This document shows positions 16,216-24,440 of a stretch of DNA of 64,000 nucleotides, piece after piece. The position numbers were made by a program, and so were the translations under genes. The stretch is taken from the NCBI GenBank assembly GCA_009841225.1, contig VXMF01000005.1:180058-244057 (forward strand), written 5' to 3'. Source of the DNA: Terriglobia bacterium (GTDB lineage: Bacteria; Acidobacteriota; Terriglobia; Bryobacterales; UBA6623). The notes under the pieces were generated by a model that saw only the letters and a program-made list of their open reading frames with translations, had not been told where the DNA came from and did no database searches. Positions within the stretch are counted from its first letter, which is position 1; each line of letters starts with the position of its first letter.

Positions 16216-17034
16216 GTGGTCCTGTCAGCCGTTACCGTCTGCCTCGTGCCCGAAGCAAGCGCGGGGCCGTTTGTCTTCCACGACGACCTGCCCGGGGCGT
16301 GCCAGCAGGCCGCTGCATTGGGGTTCGACGGCATCGAAATCTTCGCCCCCTCCGGGAATCACGTTGACCGGGCAGAACTGCGCACACTGCTCAGGCTGCA
16401 CGACTTGCGTCTGGCTGCAGTAGGAACCGGCGCAGGGATGATCGTGCACGGGCACAGCCTATGTGACCCAGACGAACGTGCCCAACTGCAGGCCTGCGAA
16501 TTTGTGAAGGAGATCATCGACTTCGGGGCGGAGTTCGGTGCGCCTGCGATTATCGGCTCGATGCAGGGACGAGCGGGCAACGCCCAGAGCCGCGGGAACG
16601 CGCTGGCGAGCCTCGCCGAGTCGCTGGGCCTTCTCGCAGACTATGCCGGGGGGCTCGGTCAAGGGCTGCTGTTCGAACCGCTGAACCGCTACGAGACGGA
16701 CTTAGTGCGGACCTTGGCTGAGGGGATGGCCCTGCTATCCGACGTAGGAGCCAGCAATCTCCAGTTGCTCGCAGACCTGTTTCACATGAATATCGAGGAA
16801 GCGGACATCGGCGAGGCAATTCGATCCGCAGCGGACAGCATCGGACACGTTCATTTCGTCGATTCGAATCGCCGCGCCGCAGGATTCGGACACATGTCGC
16901 ACGGCCCCGTGGCACGGGAACTCATCGCAGCCGGCTACCCGGGCTACGCATCGGCGGAGGCGTTTCCGCTGCCTGACTCGCAGGCCGCAGCCGAGATGAC
17001 GATCCAGTCGTTTCGCAAGTTCTTCCCGCGCTGA
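16216..17034 (+). CDS. Sugar phosphate isomerase/epimerase (xylose isomerase-like TIM barrel)
   Basis: A 272-residue TIM-barrel protein of the AP-endonuclease-2/xylose-isomerase-like superfamily. Metal-binding positions are recognisable: L-L-F-E-P-L-N-R-Y-E near residue 155 (first Glu), L-L-A-D-L-F-H-M-N near 187 (Asp and His), G-H-V-H-F-V-D-S-N-R near 214 (second His) and A-S-A-E-A-F-P near 254 (second Glu). The pattern fits hydroxypyruvate isomerase, D-tagatose 3-epimerase and similar enzymes. GTG 16216 is chosen because it follows the dehydrogenase stop by two bases and begins just before the first barrel strand; the frame is open further upstream but would lie inside the dehydrogenase gene. 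Confidence 0.82.
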   Translation: MVLSAVTVCLVPEASAGPFVFHDDLPGACQQAAALGFDGIEIFAPSGNHVDRAELRTLLRLHDLRLAAVGTGAGMIVHGHSLCDPDERAQLQACEFVKEIIDFGAEFGAPAIIGSMQGRAGNAQSRGNALASLAESLGLLADYAGGLGQGLLFEPLNRYETDLVRTLAEGMALLSDVGASNLQLLADLFHMNIEEADIGEAIRSAADSIGHVHFVDSNRRAAGFGHMSHGPVARELIAAGYPGYASAEAFPLPDSQAAAEMTIQSFRKFFPR

Positions 17035-17094
17035 ACTGTTCGACCGGTAGTGACAGGCCGCTAGCCCGCGCCGGATTTCGGCACACCGCGCCCC

Positions 17095-18726
17095 CTATTG
17101 GCCCGGTTCGCCAGCTTCGCGAATGAAGCGCTCCCTCCATTGATCCCATTTCGACGCTAACTCACTCACCTTGTCAGGACGCTCTTGCGCAAGATCGTGC
17201 TGCTCGGCCCGGTCCACAGAGAGATCGTAGAGCGCCCACTGCCCCGGGCGGGCGTCCTCGGCTTCTGCAACCGAGTCCCAGCCATCGTCGCGCGTGCGCA
17301 CCGTGTGCAAGATCTTCCAGTCCCCCATGCGCAGCGCCCGGTTGCCCTGGTGGTAGAACCAAAGCGCTTCATGCAGAGGCGCGCCGTCCTGCTCGAACAC
17401 AGGCGCCAAACTGCGACCGGCCATCGGCGGCCCGCCAATGTCCGTCGTTTCGACGCCAGCGAGCTCAAGCATCGTGGGCGCGATGTCGATTACGTGTCCG
17501 ACCGTGCTGCGCAATTCGTTCCGCGCCCCGATCCCTTCAGGCCAATGCACGATCAGCGGCGTCGCAATGCCTCCCTCGTGCACCCAAGTCTTGTGCAGCC
17601 GAAACGGGGTATTGGCAGCGCTTGAGAAGCCCGGACCAAGGCATAGGTACGTGCCGGCAGAGCCTAGCGGTGCGTTCGGGTCATGCCCGTCCCCGCGCAC
17701 CATGATCTCGGCGCTGGCGCCGTTGTCGGACAGGAAGAACACGACCGTGTTCTGCAGCGAGCCCATCGCGCGCAGCTGGTCCAAGACGCGCCCGATCTCG
17801 CGGTCCATCCGGTCGACCATCGCGGCGTGGATCGCCATCTTCTCGGCTTGGAAGCGCCGCTGCTCCTGATTGAGGCTTTCCCACGGAACCGGCCGGTTGA
17901 CCTCGCCCGGCCCCAATTGCGCAATGCCATCCGGAAACGCGTACGGCGGGCCGACATCCTCGTCTAGCGGTGATAGCTGGGAGCCCGCAATCCCCATCGC
18001 GAGCTGGCGGGCGAACCGTTCCTGGCGCAGCTGGTCCCATCCCAGCAGGTAGCGGTCGCGATAGCGGGCGATGTCCTCGGGCGTGGCGTGCAATGGGAAG
18101 TGGGGCGCATGAAACGCCAGGTACTGAAAGAAGGGGCGCTCGGGGTGCTCAGCGGAATGCTCCTGCAAGCATTCGATCGCATGATCCGCCGTAACGACGG
18201 TCATGTGCGCGCCCCGCTCGGGCTCGAAGTCGGGCAGCTGCACCCCATCCCTGTCGTGCCCGATGAGGTGGAAGAAACCGGCTCGATTGCCAGCCCGGTA
18301 GGAGTGGTCGAACCCGTTGTCGAGCGGATCCCCGTCCACGTGCCACTTGCCCGAATGGTACGAGCGGTAACCGGCGGAGCGGAGCCGTTCCGAGACGAGC
18401 ACCGCCCAATCGGGGCGGGCTCCGCGGCCGAACTCCTGTGGATCGACGCCCGGCATCGAGTCGCGCCGGATCTGCTGGGCGTAGTAGCCGGTCAATAGCG
18501 ACCCGCGTGTCGGCCAGCAGCGCGAAGTGTTGTAGAACTGCGTGAAGCGCAGGCCGCCCTCGGCCAAGGCATCCAAGTTCGGCGTCGAGATCTCGCCGCC
18601 GTAACAGCCTGCATCCGCGAACCCCATGTCGTCGGCAACGATGACGAGGAAGTTCGGTGGCCGCGCTTCGTCTGCTGAAGCGCATGCGCCCAGCAACACT
18701 GCGACTAAGACTGACGCCGCCCTCAT
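17095..18726 (-). CDS. Sulfatase lipoprotein
   Basis: A 543-residue sulfatase with a lipoprotein signal (lipobox L-L-G-A-C, Cys 15). It opens with P-N-F-L-V-I-V-A-D-D-M-G-F-A-D-A-G-C-Y-G-G-E, the calcium-site motif; the formylglycine motif is C-W-P-T-R-G-S-L-L-T-G with the modified cysteine at 70. S-G-K-W-H, H-A-P-H-F-P-L-H, S-D-N-G-A-S-A and H-E-G-G-I-A-T-P also match. The overall sequence is close to the sulfatase at 10860, including I-x-T-P-x-x-D-x-L-A and the long C-terminal L-Y-D-L region, so the two are likely paralogues with one exported by Tat and one by Sec plus lipidation. Divergent from the symporter gene. Confidence 0.92.
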   Translation of the reverse strand: MRAASVLVAVLLGACASADEARPPNFLVIVADDMGFADAGCYGGEISTPNLDALAEGGLRFTQFYNTSRCWPTRGSLLTGYYAQQIRRDSMPGVDPQEFGRGARPDWAVLVSERLRSAGYRSYHSGKWHVDGDPLDNGFDHSYRAGNRAGFFHLIGHDRDGVQLPDFEPERGAHMTVVTADHAIECLQEHSAEHPERPFFQYLAFHAPHFPLHATPEDIARYRDRYLLGWDQLRQERFARQLAMGIAGSQLSPLDEDVGPPYAFPDGIAQLGPGEVNRPVPWESLNQEQRRFQAEKMAIHAAMVDRMDREIGRVLDQLRAMGSLQNTVVFFLSDNGASAEIMVRGDGHDPNAPLGSAGTYLCLGPGFSSAANTPFRLHKTWVHEGGIATPLIVHWPEGIGARNELRSTVGHVIDIAPTMLELAGVETTDIGGPPMAGRSLAPVFEQDGAPLHEALWFYHQGNRALRMGDWKILHTVRTRDDGWDSVAEAEDARPGQWALYDLSVDRAEQHDLAQERPDKVSELASKWDQWRERFIREAGEPGQ

Positions 18727-18749
18727 GGTGGCCACTAGGATAGAGTATT

Positions 18750-18770
18750 CCGCCACCCGACCTGTGGCGG
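18750..18770. promoter_or_regulatory. Inverted repeat in the sulfatase/symporter divergent promoter region
   Basis: A perfect 7+7 inverted repeat (CCGCCAC, 7-base spacer, GTGGCGG) lies in the 98-base gap between the divergent sulfatase and symporter genes. A second small palindrome with the same half-site, GTGGCCAC, is at 18728-18735 beside the sulfatase start. A single regulator could control both genes. Confidence 0.4.
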
Positions 18771-18824
18771 CTAGCAAGTCCTTCGAGGGTCGCCCCGGCG
18801 CGGCCGGAGGGTGGAGGAATCCCG

Positions 18825-20255
18825 GTGAGTGGATTGAGCAGTCTCGACGCGATCGTGCTCGTGGCTTACTTGGCCGGGATCACAGCTTGGGGCGCATGGC
18901 TAGGAAGGGGCCAGAAGGGCGGAGCTGACTACTTCCTAGGCGGGCGTTCTCTGCCATGGGGCGCCGTCTTGCTGTCGGTGGTCGCGACGGAGACCAGCAC
19001 GCTCACCTTCTTGAGTATCCCGGGCGTTGCCTATGCCGGCAGCTTGGTATTCCTCCAACTGACCCTGGGCTATGTCGCCGGGCGCATTGTGGTTGCCATC
19101 GTCTTGCTCCCTGCCTACTATCGGGGCGAGATCTCCACAGCATACGCCTTGCTAGAGGCTCGCTTCGGCATCGCGACTCGACGCCTGGCTTCGGCGATCT
19201 TCATGTTGACCAGACTGCTGGCCGACTCGGTGCGGCTGTTTGCTACGGCGATACCCCTGGCCCTCATCACCGGCTGGCCGTACCCGGCTTCCATCTTGGT
19301 GATCGCAGTCTTGACCGTGATCTACACCTACTGCGGCGGCATTCGGGCAGTGGTCTGGGTCGATTCAGTCCAGATGGGCCTCTATTTGCTCGGCGCCGCG
19401 ATCGCCGTCGCTGTAATCCAGTCTCAGGTGCCTGGCGGCTGGACCGAAGTGCTCGAGTCGGCAAGGTCGGCCGGAAAGCTCCAGGTTTTGGACTTCTCGT
19501 GGAGTCTCTCCGCGCCATATACGCTCTTGGCTGGGCTGGTAGGCGGCGCAGTGTTTACCATGGCTTCGCACGGCACCGACCAGCTGATCGTACAGAGGCT
19601 GCTTGCGTGCCGAGACCTGCGCGACTCCCAGAAGGCTTTGATAGGCAGCGGTTTCGCGGTGGTAGGCCAGTTCCTGCTGTTCCTGCTCGTCGGCATCGGG
19701 CTTTGGAGTTTCTATGCGGGACAGGCGTTCGAGCGCACGGACGAGATCTTCGCGCGCTTCATCATCGACGAGTTGCCTGCAGGAGTGACCGGCCTACTGA
19801 TCGCGTGCGTGTTCGCCGCAGCGATGTCTTCGTTGTCGTCGTCAGTCAATGCGCTAGCATCTTCGACGGCATACGACTACTGGGCGCCGTTGGCCGGCGC
19901 GAGCGATGACGAGCAGCGCATCCTGAAGGCCGGAAAGGTCTTCACTCTTGGGTGGGGAGCCCTCCTAGCTCTTGGGGCGATCCTGTTCATTCCCCTCTCC
20001 CGGCACACTTCCGCAGTGGAAGTCGCGCTGGGTGTAGCAGCGGTGGTCTATGGGGGGTTGCTCGGTGCCTTCGCGCTGGGAGTGTTGACGCGGAGCACCA
20101 GCCAGCCGGGTGTGATCGCAGGGATCGGGCTGGGCGTTGCCACTATCGTCGCGATTCAGGGCCTAGTGGCGTGGCTCTGGTACGTCCCTATCGGAGCTGC
20201 GATAACGATCGTGGTGGGCCTTGCCGGCCGGCGCGCCTTACAACGCGGGCGGTAG
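18825..20255 (+). CDS. Sodium:solute symporter (SSS family)
   Basis: A 476-residue integral membrane protein with about 13 hydrophobic helices. The first helices contain Y-F-L-G-G-R-S-L-P-W, E-T-S-T-L-T-F-L-S-I-P-G and the later G-G-I-R-A-V-V-W-V-D (helix 5-6 signature of SSS proteins), then A-A-A-M-S-S-L-S-S-S-V-N-A-L-A-S-S-T-A-Y-D-Y-W, whose serines bind the sodium ion in vSGLT and PutP. SSS members import sugars, sialic acid, amino acids or carboxylates with sodium; its place beside sulfatases, a sugar dehydrogenase and a TonB receptor suggests a sugar or uronate. GGAGG seven bases before GTG 18825 fixes the start. Transcribed away from the sulfatase and toward the TonB gene. Confidence 0.9.
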   Translation: MSGLSSLDAIVLVAYLAGITAWGAWLGRGQKGGADYFLGGRSLPWGAVLLSVVATETSTLTFLSIPGVAYAGSLVFLQLTLGYVAGRIVVAIVLLPAYYRGEISTAYALLEARFGIATRRLASAIFMLTRLLADSVRLFATAIPLALITGWPYPASILVIAVLTVIYTYCGGIRAVVWVDSVQMGLYLLGAAIAVAVIQSQVPGGWTEVLESARSAGKLQVLDFSWSLSAPYTLLAGLVGGAVFTMASHGTDQLIVQRLLACRDLRDSQKALIGSGFAVVGQFLLFLLVGIGLWSFYAGQAFERTDEIFARFIIDELPAGVTGLLIACVFAAAMSSLSSSVNALASSTAYDYWAPLAGASDDEQRILKAGKVFTLGWGALLALGAILFIPLSRHTSAVEVALGVAAVVYGGLLGAFALGVLTRSTSQPGVIAGIGLGVATIVAIQGLVAWLWYVPIGAAITIVVGLAGRRALQRGR

Positions 20256-20428
20256 ATTTCAATCTTCGGTCCTGCCGCCCAACCGGCAGCCGGCGCAGCG
20301 AACGCACCGCGATTCAGGACAATTTTCGGACGGAAACAGCGCGCAGGCCGAGTCGGCCCGCGACTGCGTGAACTGCGATCAGGCGCAGCCTGAACACGAA
20401 GCGCCACGAGGGCGATCGGCGGAATACG

Positions 20429-20481
20429 TCACTTGGCGGGCGGGCGTCCCGACGCTCCGTCGAGACGCCCGCGTGAGTGAC
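20429..20481. terminator. Long GC-rich hairpin downstream of the TonB receptor gene
   Basis: GCGGGCGTC (20440-20448) pairs with GACGCCCGC (20464-20472); the loop holds a nested CGACG-CTC-CGTCG stem, with only one C/A mismatch between the two, and GTCACT/AGTGAC pair further out. It begins eight bases after the TonB stop codon and lies between convergent genes, so it may end transcription from both sides. There is no run of T after it, so it may instead stabilise the mRNA 3' end. Confidence 0.45.
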
Positions 20482-20488
20482 CTCGACC

Positions 20489-23400
20489 TTAGAACCGCAG
20501 CTTCAGCGCGTACTGGAAGATTCTCGGGCCGCCGCCACGACCGATGTTCCCCGTGCGCGTGAAGAATCCGCCTCCGACTCCGTTGAACCGCCGGAACTCG
20601 TTCGTCATGATGAAGTTCGTCCGGTTGAGGAAGTTGAAGGACTCGATGCGCAGCTGCAGCCGCATACCCTCGCGGATCTGGAAGTTCTTCGACACAGCTA
20701 GGTTAGCGGTGAACAGGCCCGGTCCGTCCAGAATGTTGCGGCCCGCCGTTCCCAGCGCGAAGGCCCCGTCCGGGCAGAACAGTTCCGTGCCGGCCTCAGG
20801 GTCGGCATCCACGCAGCTTGGCACGTCTTGGAAGGCGCCGGTGTCGAAGAACGGGTAGTTGACACCGCGCTTCAGGCCCAGAGAGGGATCATCAGCCTGG
20901 GAGCCGTGCGCGACCCGATGGGGCCGCTGTGACTCGCCCAGGTTCACGTCCGCATTGGCCGCCATGACCGTGAAGGGCGAACCAGAGTACGAGGTCTGGG
21001 TGCCCGAGAGCTGCCAGCCGCCGAAGGCCGCCTGCGCGACTCCGTTCCACTGCGCTCCCCAGCGCCGACCGCGCCCGAACGGCAGGTTGAAGTTGCCCAC
21101 CATCGTGAACACGTGCCGGCGGTCCCACGTCGAGCGACCGCGCTCGAGCCGCAGGTTTCTGCGATCCAACGCGTTCGCGAAGTCTGTCGCTCCGGATCCA
21201 TTGGTCCGCGACGCGTCGTCAATCGATTTGGCGAACGAATAGTTGACGCGCCAGAAGATCCCGCGCCGGCTGCGCTTGCGCCAAGATATGTTGGCAGCGT
21301 TGTAGTTGGAGTTCGAGCCGGTGTTGTAGAAGTTGATCGCGTTCCAGTCGGGATTCGGCCGCAGTGACTGGAAGTTCTCGGTGAAACCGCCGGTCGGCGT
21401 GCGGTTGGCCAGGAACCAGTCGCGAGTGCGGATCGCCTGGTTGTGGTCGTACCGGCGGATGAGGTGTGTTCCCTTCGAGCCGCGGTAGTCGATTTCGACG
21501 CTCGTACCGCCCGGCAGTTGGCGCTCGATCGTGAAGTTCCAAGACTGCAGGTACGCCTGGCTGGGCCGCTGCGTGATGCCGCTCGCGGTCGGCCGGTCAC
21601 CGAGCCAACCTCCGCCAATGATGGCGTCCCGGCCCAACGTGCCGAGAGGATCGCTGAGAATGACTTCTGGCGGCCTGTTAGGGGTCGCGTTCCTCGCCGC
21701 ATAGTTGGTCTGGATCGTGTACGGGAAGATGTTGCCCAGATTGTTCCGGAACGGATTCAGGATCGTTCCGGCCACGAACAGCCCGTAGCCGGTGCGGATG
21801 ACCAGCTTGTTGGTCACCCGGTAGGCGATTCCGAGGCGGGGCGTGAAGTTATTCCAATCCGTCTGGATCACCGAGCGCGGGTAGCCTACCTCGTCCGCCG
21901 TTAGGAACCGACCCGCAAGGTCAAAGTCTCCCAGCAGCTGATCAAAGTTGTCGGGAAGGTTCCGGTCGCTCGAGAGGACGATCTTGTTGTGTTCGGGCAC
22001 GTAGCTGCCCATCTTGTCATTCACGTCCCACGGCATCTGGTTGACCTCCCAGCGCGCTCCGAGGTTCATGGTCAGGCGCGGGGTGACCTTCCAGTCGTCG
22101 TTGAAGAACGCGCCCATCGCGATCTGCCTCCAGTCCGGCCCGTTGATGCCCTCCCGGACGTTGATGTTGTGCAGCCAGCCAAGGAACATGTCCGCGACCG
22201 GGCTGCCCCAGTCCTTGCAGCGCTGCGAGTTGCAGCCGCCGGTGCGGAAGCCGCGGAAGCGGTAGTTGCCCCGGGCATTGTTGACGCCGGGCCGCTCGTA
22301 CATCACGTAGTTGTAGTTGAACCCGTACTTGAAAGTGTGGGCGCCCTTGATGTTCGTCATCTTGACGCTCCATTGCGTGTCGCTCACGTCCGTGATCACC
22401 GGCAGGTTGGTTGCCGAGCCGAGCGTGGCGTGGTTGTCGACACGGATGAGGGGGTAGTCGTCGATGCCGGGATACAGCTCACGGTCCTCTTGGGAGATGA
22501 AGTTCTGCATCCCAAGCTCTTCGATGATGTTGCCGCCGGAGAACGCACCGCGCTGGAACACGTCGTTGCCGCTGAATCCGAACCGGACCTCCATCAGCGA
22601 TGTCGGCGAGAACATGTGGGTGTAATCGGCCCCCGCCAAGTAGCGGTTGTCGTCGATCGTGTTGCCGAACTGGGGCAGCAGGCTGTTGCCGGCAAACGGA
22701 TTCTCGAGGTTGTTGGCGCGATATTGCACGCGTGCTGCCAAGTTGTTCTCGCCGATCTTGTGGTCGACCTTGAAGATGGTGCTGTCGAAGTGGTCGTTGT
22801 CGTTGTCGACCACGAGGTAGTTCAGCAGATCCCGGCGCTTGCCCATGTTGGGCGCCGGGTACTCTTGAAACAGCCGCTGAGCCACCGGGTCGGCGCGGCT
22901 CATCGGGATCACGTCGTTCGGGAAGCAGGAGTTGTTCCGCCCGCGGCGGACGAGGTTGGCATTGCAACCTCCGCGTGACGTCCGATCCCGTATGACGAAC
23001 TGGCTCCGGAGCTGGTCGAGGACGGCGTCGTCTGTCAGATCGAGCTGGTTGTCAAGGTGCGACAGGCCGATGGTCTGGCTGAAGTCGCCCCCTATTTCCA
23101 TCGGGGTCGGAACGCGCGACAAGCGCACCTGCTCCTGGTCGCGGCGCTGGAGCTCGTAGCTGAGCATGAAGAAGGTCCTGTTCTTCTTGATCGGCCCGGT
23201 TGCAGTCGCGGAGAACTGGTTCTGGAGCAGGTTGGTCTTGTCTTGCTCAAAAAATGCGCGCGCGTCCAGCACGTCATTGCGCATGAAGTAGCTGATGTTG
23301 CCGTGAAACTGGTTCGTGCCCGAACGCAGGGACATGTTCAGGATGCCGCCGGCCATGCGGCCGTACTCCGCCGAATAGCCGGACGTCTCCATCTTGAACT

Positions 23401-24031
23401 CCTGCAGTGCGTCGATGTTGGGGCGCACTTGCGCCGCGCCGCCTTGGACGTTGCGGTTGTCAAAGCCGTCGACGTAGAAGTTGGTGTTGGTGGGCCGGGC
23501 ACCGTTGATCGATGCGAACGAGCCCTGCGAACTGCCCCTCGGCACGACGCCGGGCACGAAGAATGCCAAGTCCGTGAAGTCGCGACCGTTCAACGGCAGC
23601 TCCTGGATCTCCTCTTGCACGATGACATCGCCCTTGATCATGCCGTTCTCGGTGTTCAGGGTCACGAGCTGGGCATCGACCGTCACCGATTCCGTCACCT
23701 GGCCCAGTTCCAGCTCGACATCAATCCGGCGATTGTCGCCCGTGCGCATGACGATGCCCTGCTCGACGTGCTGCTGAAAACCCTCGGATGTGACGATCAG
23801 CTGGTAGTCGCCGGGAATCAGCGCGGGAAAGGTGAAGCTGCCAATCTCATTCGTGGACTGCTCGCGGGAAATCGCGGTGCCAGTGTTGATCACGGTGACA
23901 TCGGCGCCGGGAATGACGCCGCCACCGCTATCGGTGACCGTACCGGTCAGGGTGGCCAAGTTAGCTTGGCCAAAACAGATCGGGGCTAGCAGCAGTGCCA
24001 GCACACCAATGAACGCAAACGACTTTGTCAT
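20489..24031 (-). CDS. TonB-dependent receptor, Oar-like, with carboxypeptidase-regulatory N-domain
   Basis: A 1180-residue outer-membrane receptor. Signal peptide (F-A-F-I-G-V-L-A-L-L-L-A-P-I-C-F-G-Q) is followed by a carboxypeptidase-regulatory-like Ig domain (L-T-G-T-V-T-D-S-G-G-G-V-I-P-G-A-D-V, then G-x-F-T-F-P-A-L-I-P-G-D-Y), then a plug domain (L-P-L-N-G-R-D-F-T-D-L, F-V-P-G-V-V-P-R-G, N-F-Y-V-D-G-F-D-N-R-N) and a long beta-barrel ending in F-Q-Y-A-L-K-L-R-F with the expected C-terminal aromatic. This Oar-like arrangement is expanded in Acidobacteriota. It would import large oligosaccharides or glycopeptides using TonB energy (no TonB in window). Start ATG 24031 has a G-rich ribosome site. 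Its upstream region contains a 20-base inverted repeat and a shared element. Confidence 0.92.
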   Translation of the reverse strand: MTKSFAFIGVLALLLAPICFGQANLATLTGTVTDSGGGVIPGADVTVINTGTAISREQSTNEIGSFTFPALIPGDYQLIVTSEGFQQHVEQGIVMRTGDNRRIDVELELGQVTESVTVDAQLVTLNTENGMIKGDVIVQEEIQELPLNGRDFTDLAFFVPGVVPRGSSQGSFASINGARPTNTNFYVDGFDNRNVQGGAAQVRPNIDALQEFKMETSGYSAEYGRMAGGILNMSLRSGTNQFHGNISYFMRNDVLDARAFFEQDKTNLLQNQFSATATGPIKKNRTFFMLSYELQRRDQEQVRLSRVPTPMEIGGDFSQTIGLSHLDNQLDLTDDAVLDQLRSQFVIRDRTSRGGCNANLVRRGRNNSCFPNDVIPMSRADPVAQRLFQEYPAPNMGKRRDLLNYLVVDNDNDHFDSTIFKVDHKIGENNLAARVQYRANNLENPFAGNSLLPQFGNTIDDNRYLAGADYTHMFSPTSLMEVRFGFSGNDVFQRGAFSGGNIIEELGMQNFISQEDRELYPGIDDYPLIRVDNHATLGSATNLPVITDVSDTQWSVKMTNIKGAHTFKYGFNYNYVMYERPGVNNARGNYRFRGFRTGGCNSQRCKDWGSPVADMFLGWLHNINVREGINGPDWRQIAMGAFFNDDWKVTPRLTMNLGARWEVNQMPWDVNDKMGSYVPEHNKIVLSSDRNLPDNFDQLLGDFDLAGRFLTADEVGYPRSVIQTDWNNFTPRLGIAYRVTNKLVIRTGYGLFVAGTILNPFRNNLGNIFPYTIQTNYAARNATPNRPPEVILSDPLGTLGRDAIIGGGWLGDRPTASGITQRPSQAYLQSWNFTIERQLPGGTSVEIDYRGSKGTHLIRRYDHNQAIRTRDWFLANRTPTGGFTENFQSLRPNPDWNAINFYNTGSNSNYNAANISWRKRSRRGIFWRVNYSFAKSIDDASRTNGSGATDFANALDRRNLRLERGRSTWDRRHVFTMVGNFNLPFGRGRRWGAQWNGVAQAAFGGWQLSGTQTSYSGSPFTVMAANADVNLGESQRPHRVAHGSQADDPSLGLKRGVNYPFFDTGAFQDVPSCVDADPEAGTELFCPDGAFALGTAGRNILDGPGLFTANLAVSKNFQIREGMRLQLRIESFNFLNRTNFIMTNEFRRFNGVGGGFFTRTGNIGRGGGPRIFQYALKLRF

Positions 24032-24107
24032 CACAGAACCCCCAGTTGTCGACTTAATCTGTAGATACCCCAGATCTACTCTTCCAACCCCATCATCTGA
24101 CACTGTA

Positions 24108-24120
24108 TACGTTTCAGCGG
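24108..24120 (-). promoter_or_regulatory. Shared 13-nt upstream element (copy before TonB receptor)
   Basis: Second copy of the element at 13636-13648, 76 bases upstream of ATG 24031. On the gene strand it reads CCGCTGAAACGTA and is followed by TATACA-like bases where the other copy has TACAAT, so it probably covers the 3' end of a promoter spacer. Confidence 0.4.
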
Positions 24121-24128
24121 CGCAACGC

Positions 24129-24148
24129 AAATGAATACTGATTCATTT
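24129..24148. promoter_or_regulatory. Perfect 8+4+8 inverted repeat (operator candidate)
   Basis: AAATGAAT (24129-24136), 4-base spacer, ATTCATTT (24141-24148). It is AT-rich in a GC-rich context, lies eight bases from the shared 13-nt element and about 100 bases upstream of the TonB receptor start, where it would cover the -35 region. This is the layout of a dimeric repressor or activator site. The 409-base gap up to the amidase gene holds no other obvious feature. Confidence 0.55.
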
Positions 24149-24440
24149 AGCGAAACGCAAGCATTGGGTGCCGTTGAGTCCGCCAATCAGCTAAGGGGGA
24201 TGCCATGCGCACCAATCCGAGTTGTTGAAACCAGCGCAGGCGGCTGTCCAAGTGATTCGTCCTTACGCCGCGGAACGGTCCTAGGAAGGCGTTCCTGCGT
24301 TGGTGCCGAATGTTCACTGTTTGGAATTGATAGCAGCCACGCACCGGTATGCCCGCCGACACATCCACCGCCTCGTGCCGGGCCCTCAGCCGCCGCGCGC
24401 AGTCCGAACCGAAAGGCGTAGTCTGGTCTTGGAACATCCC

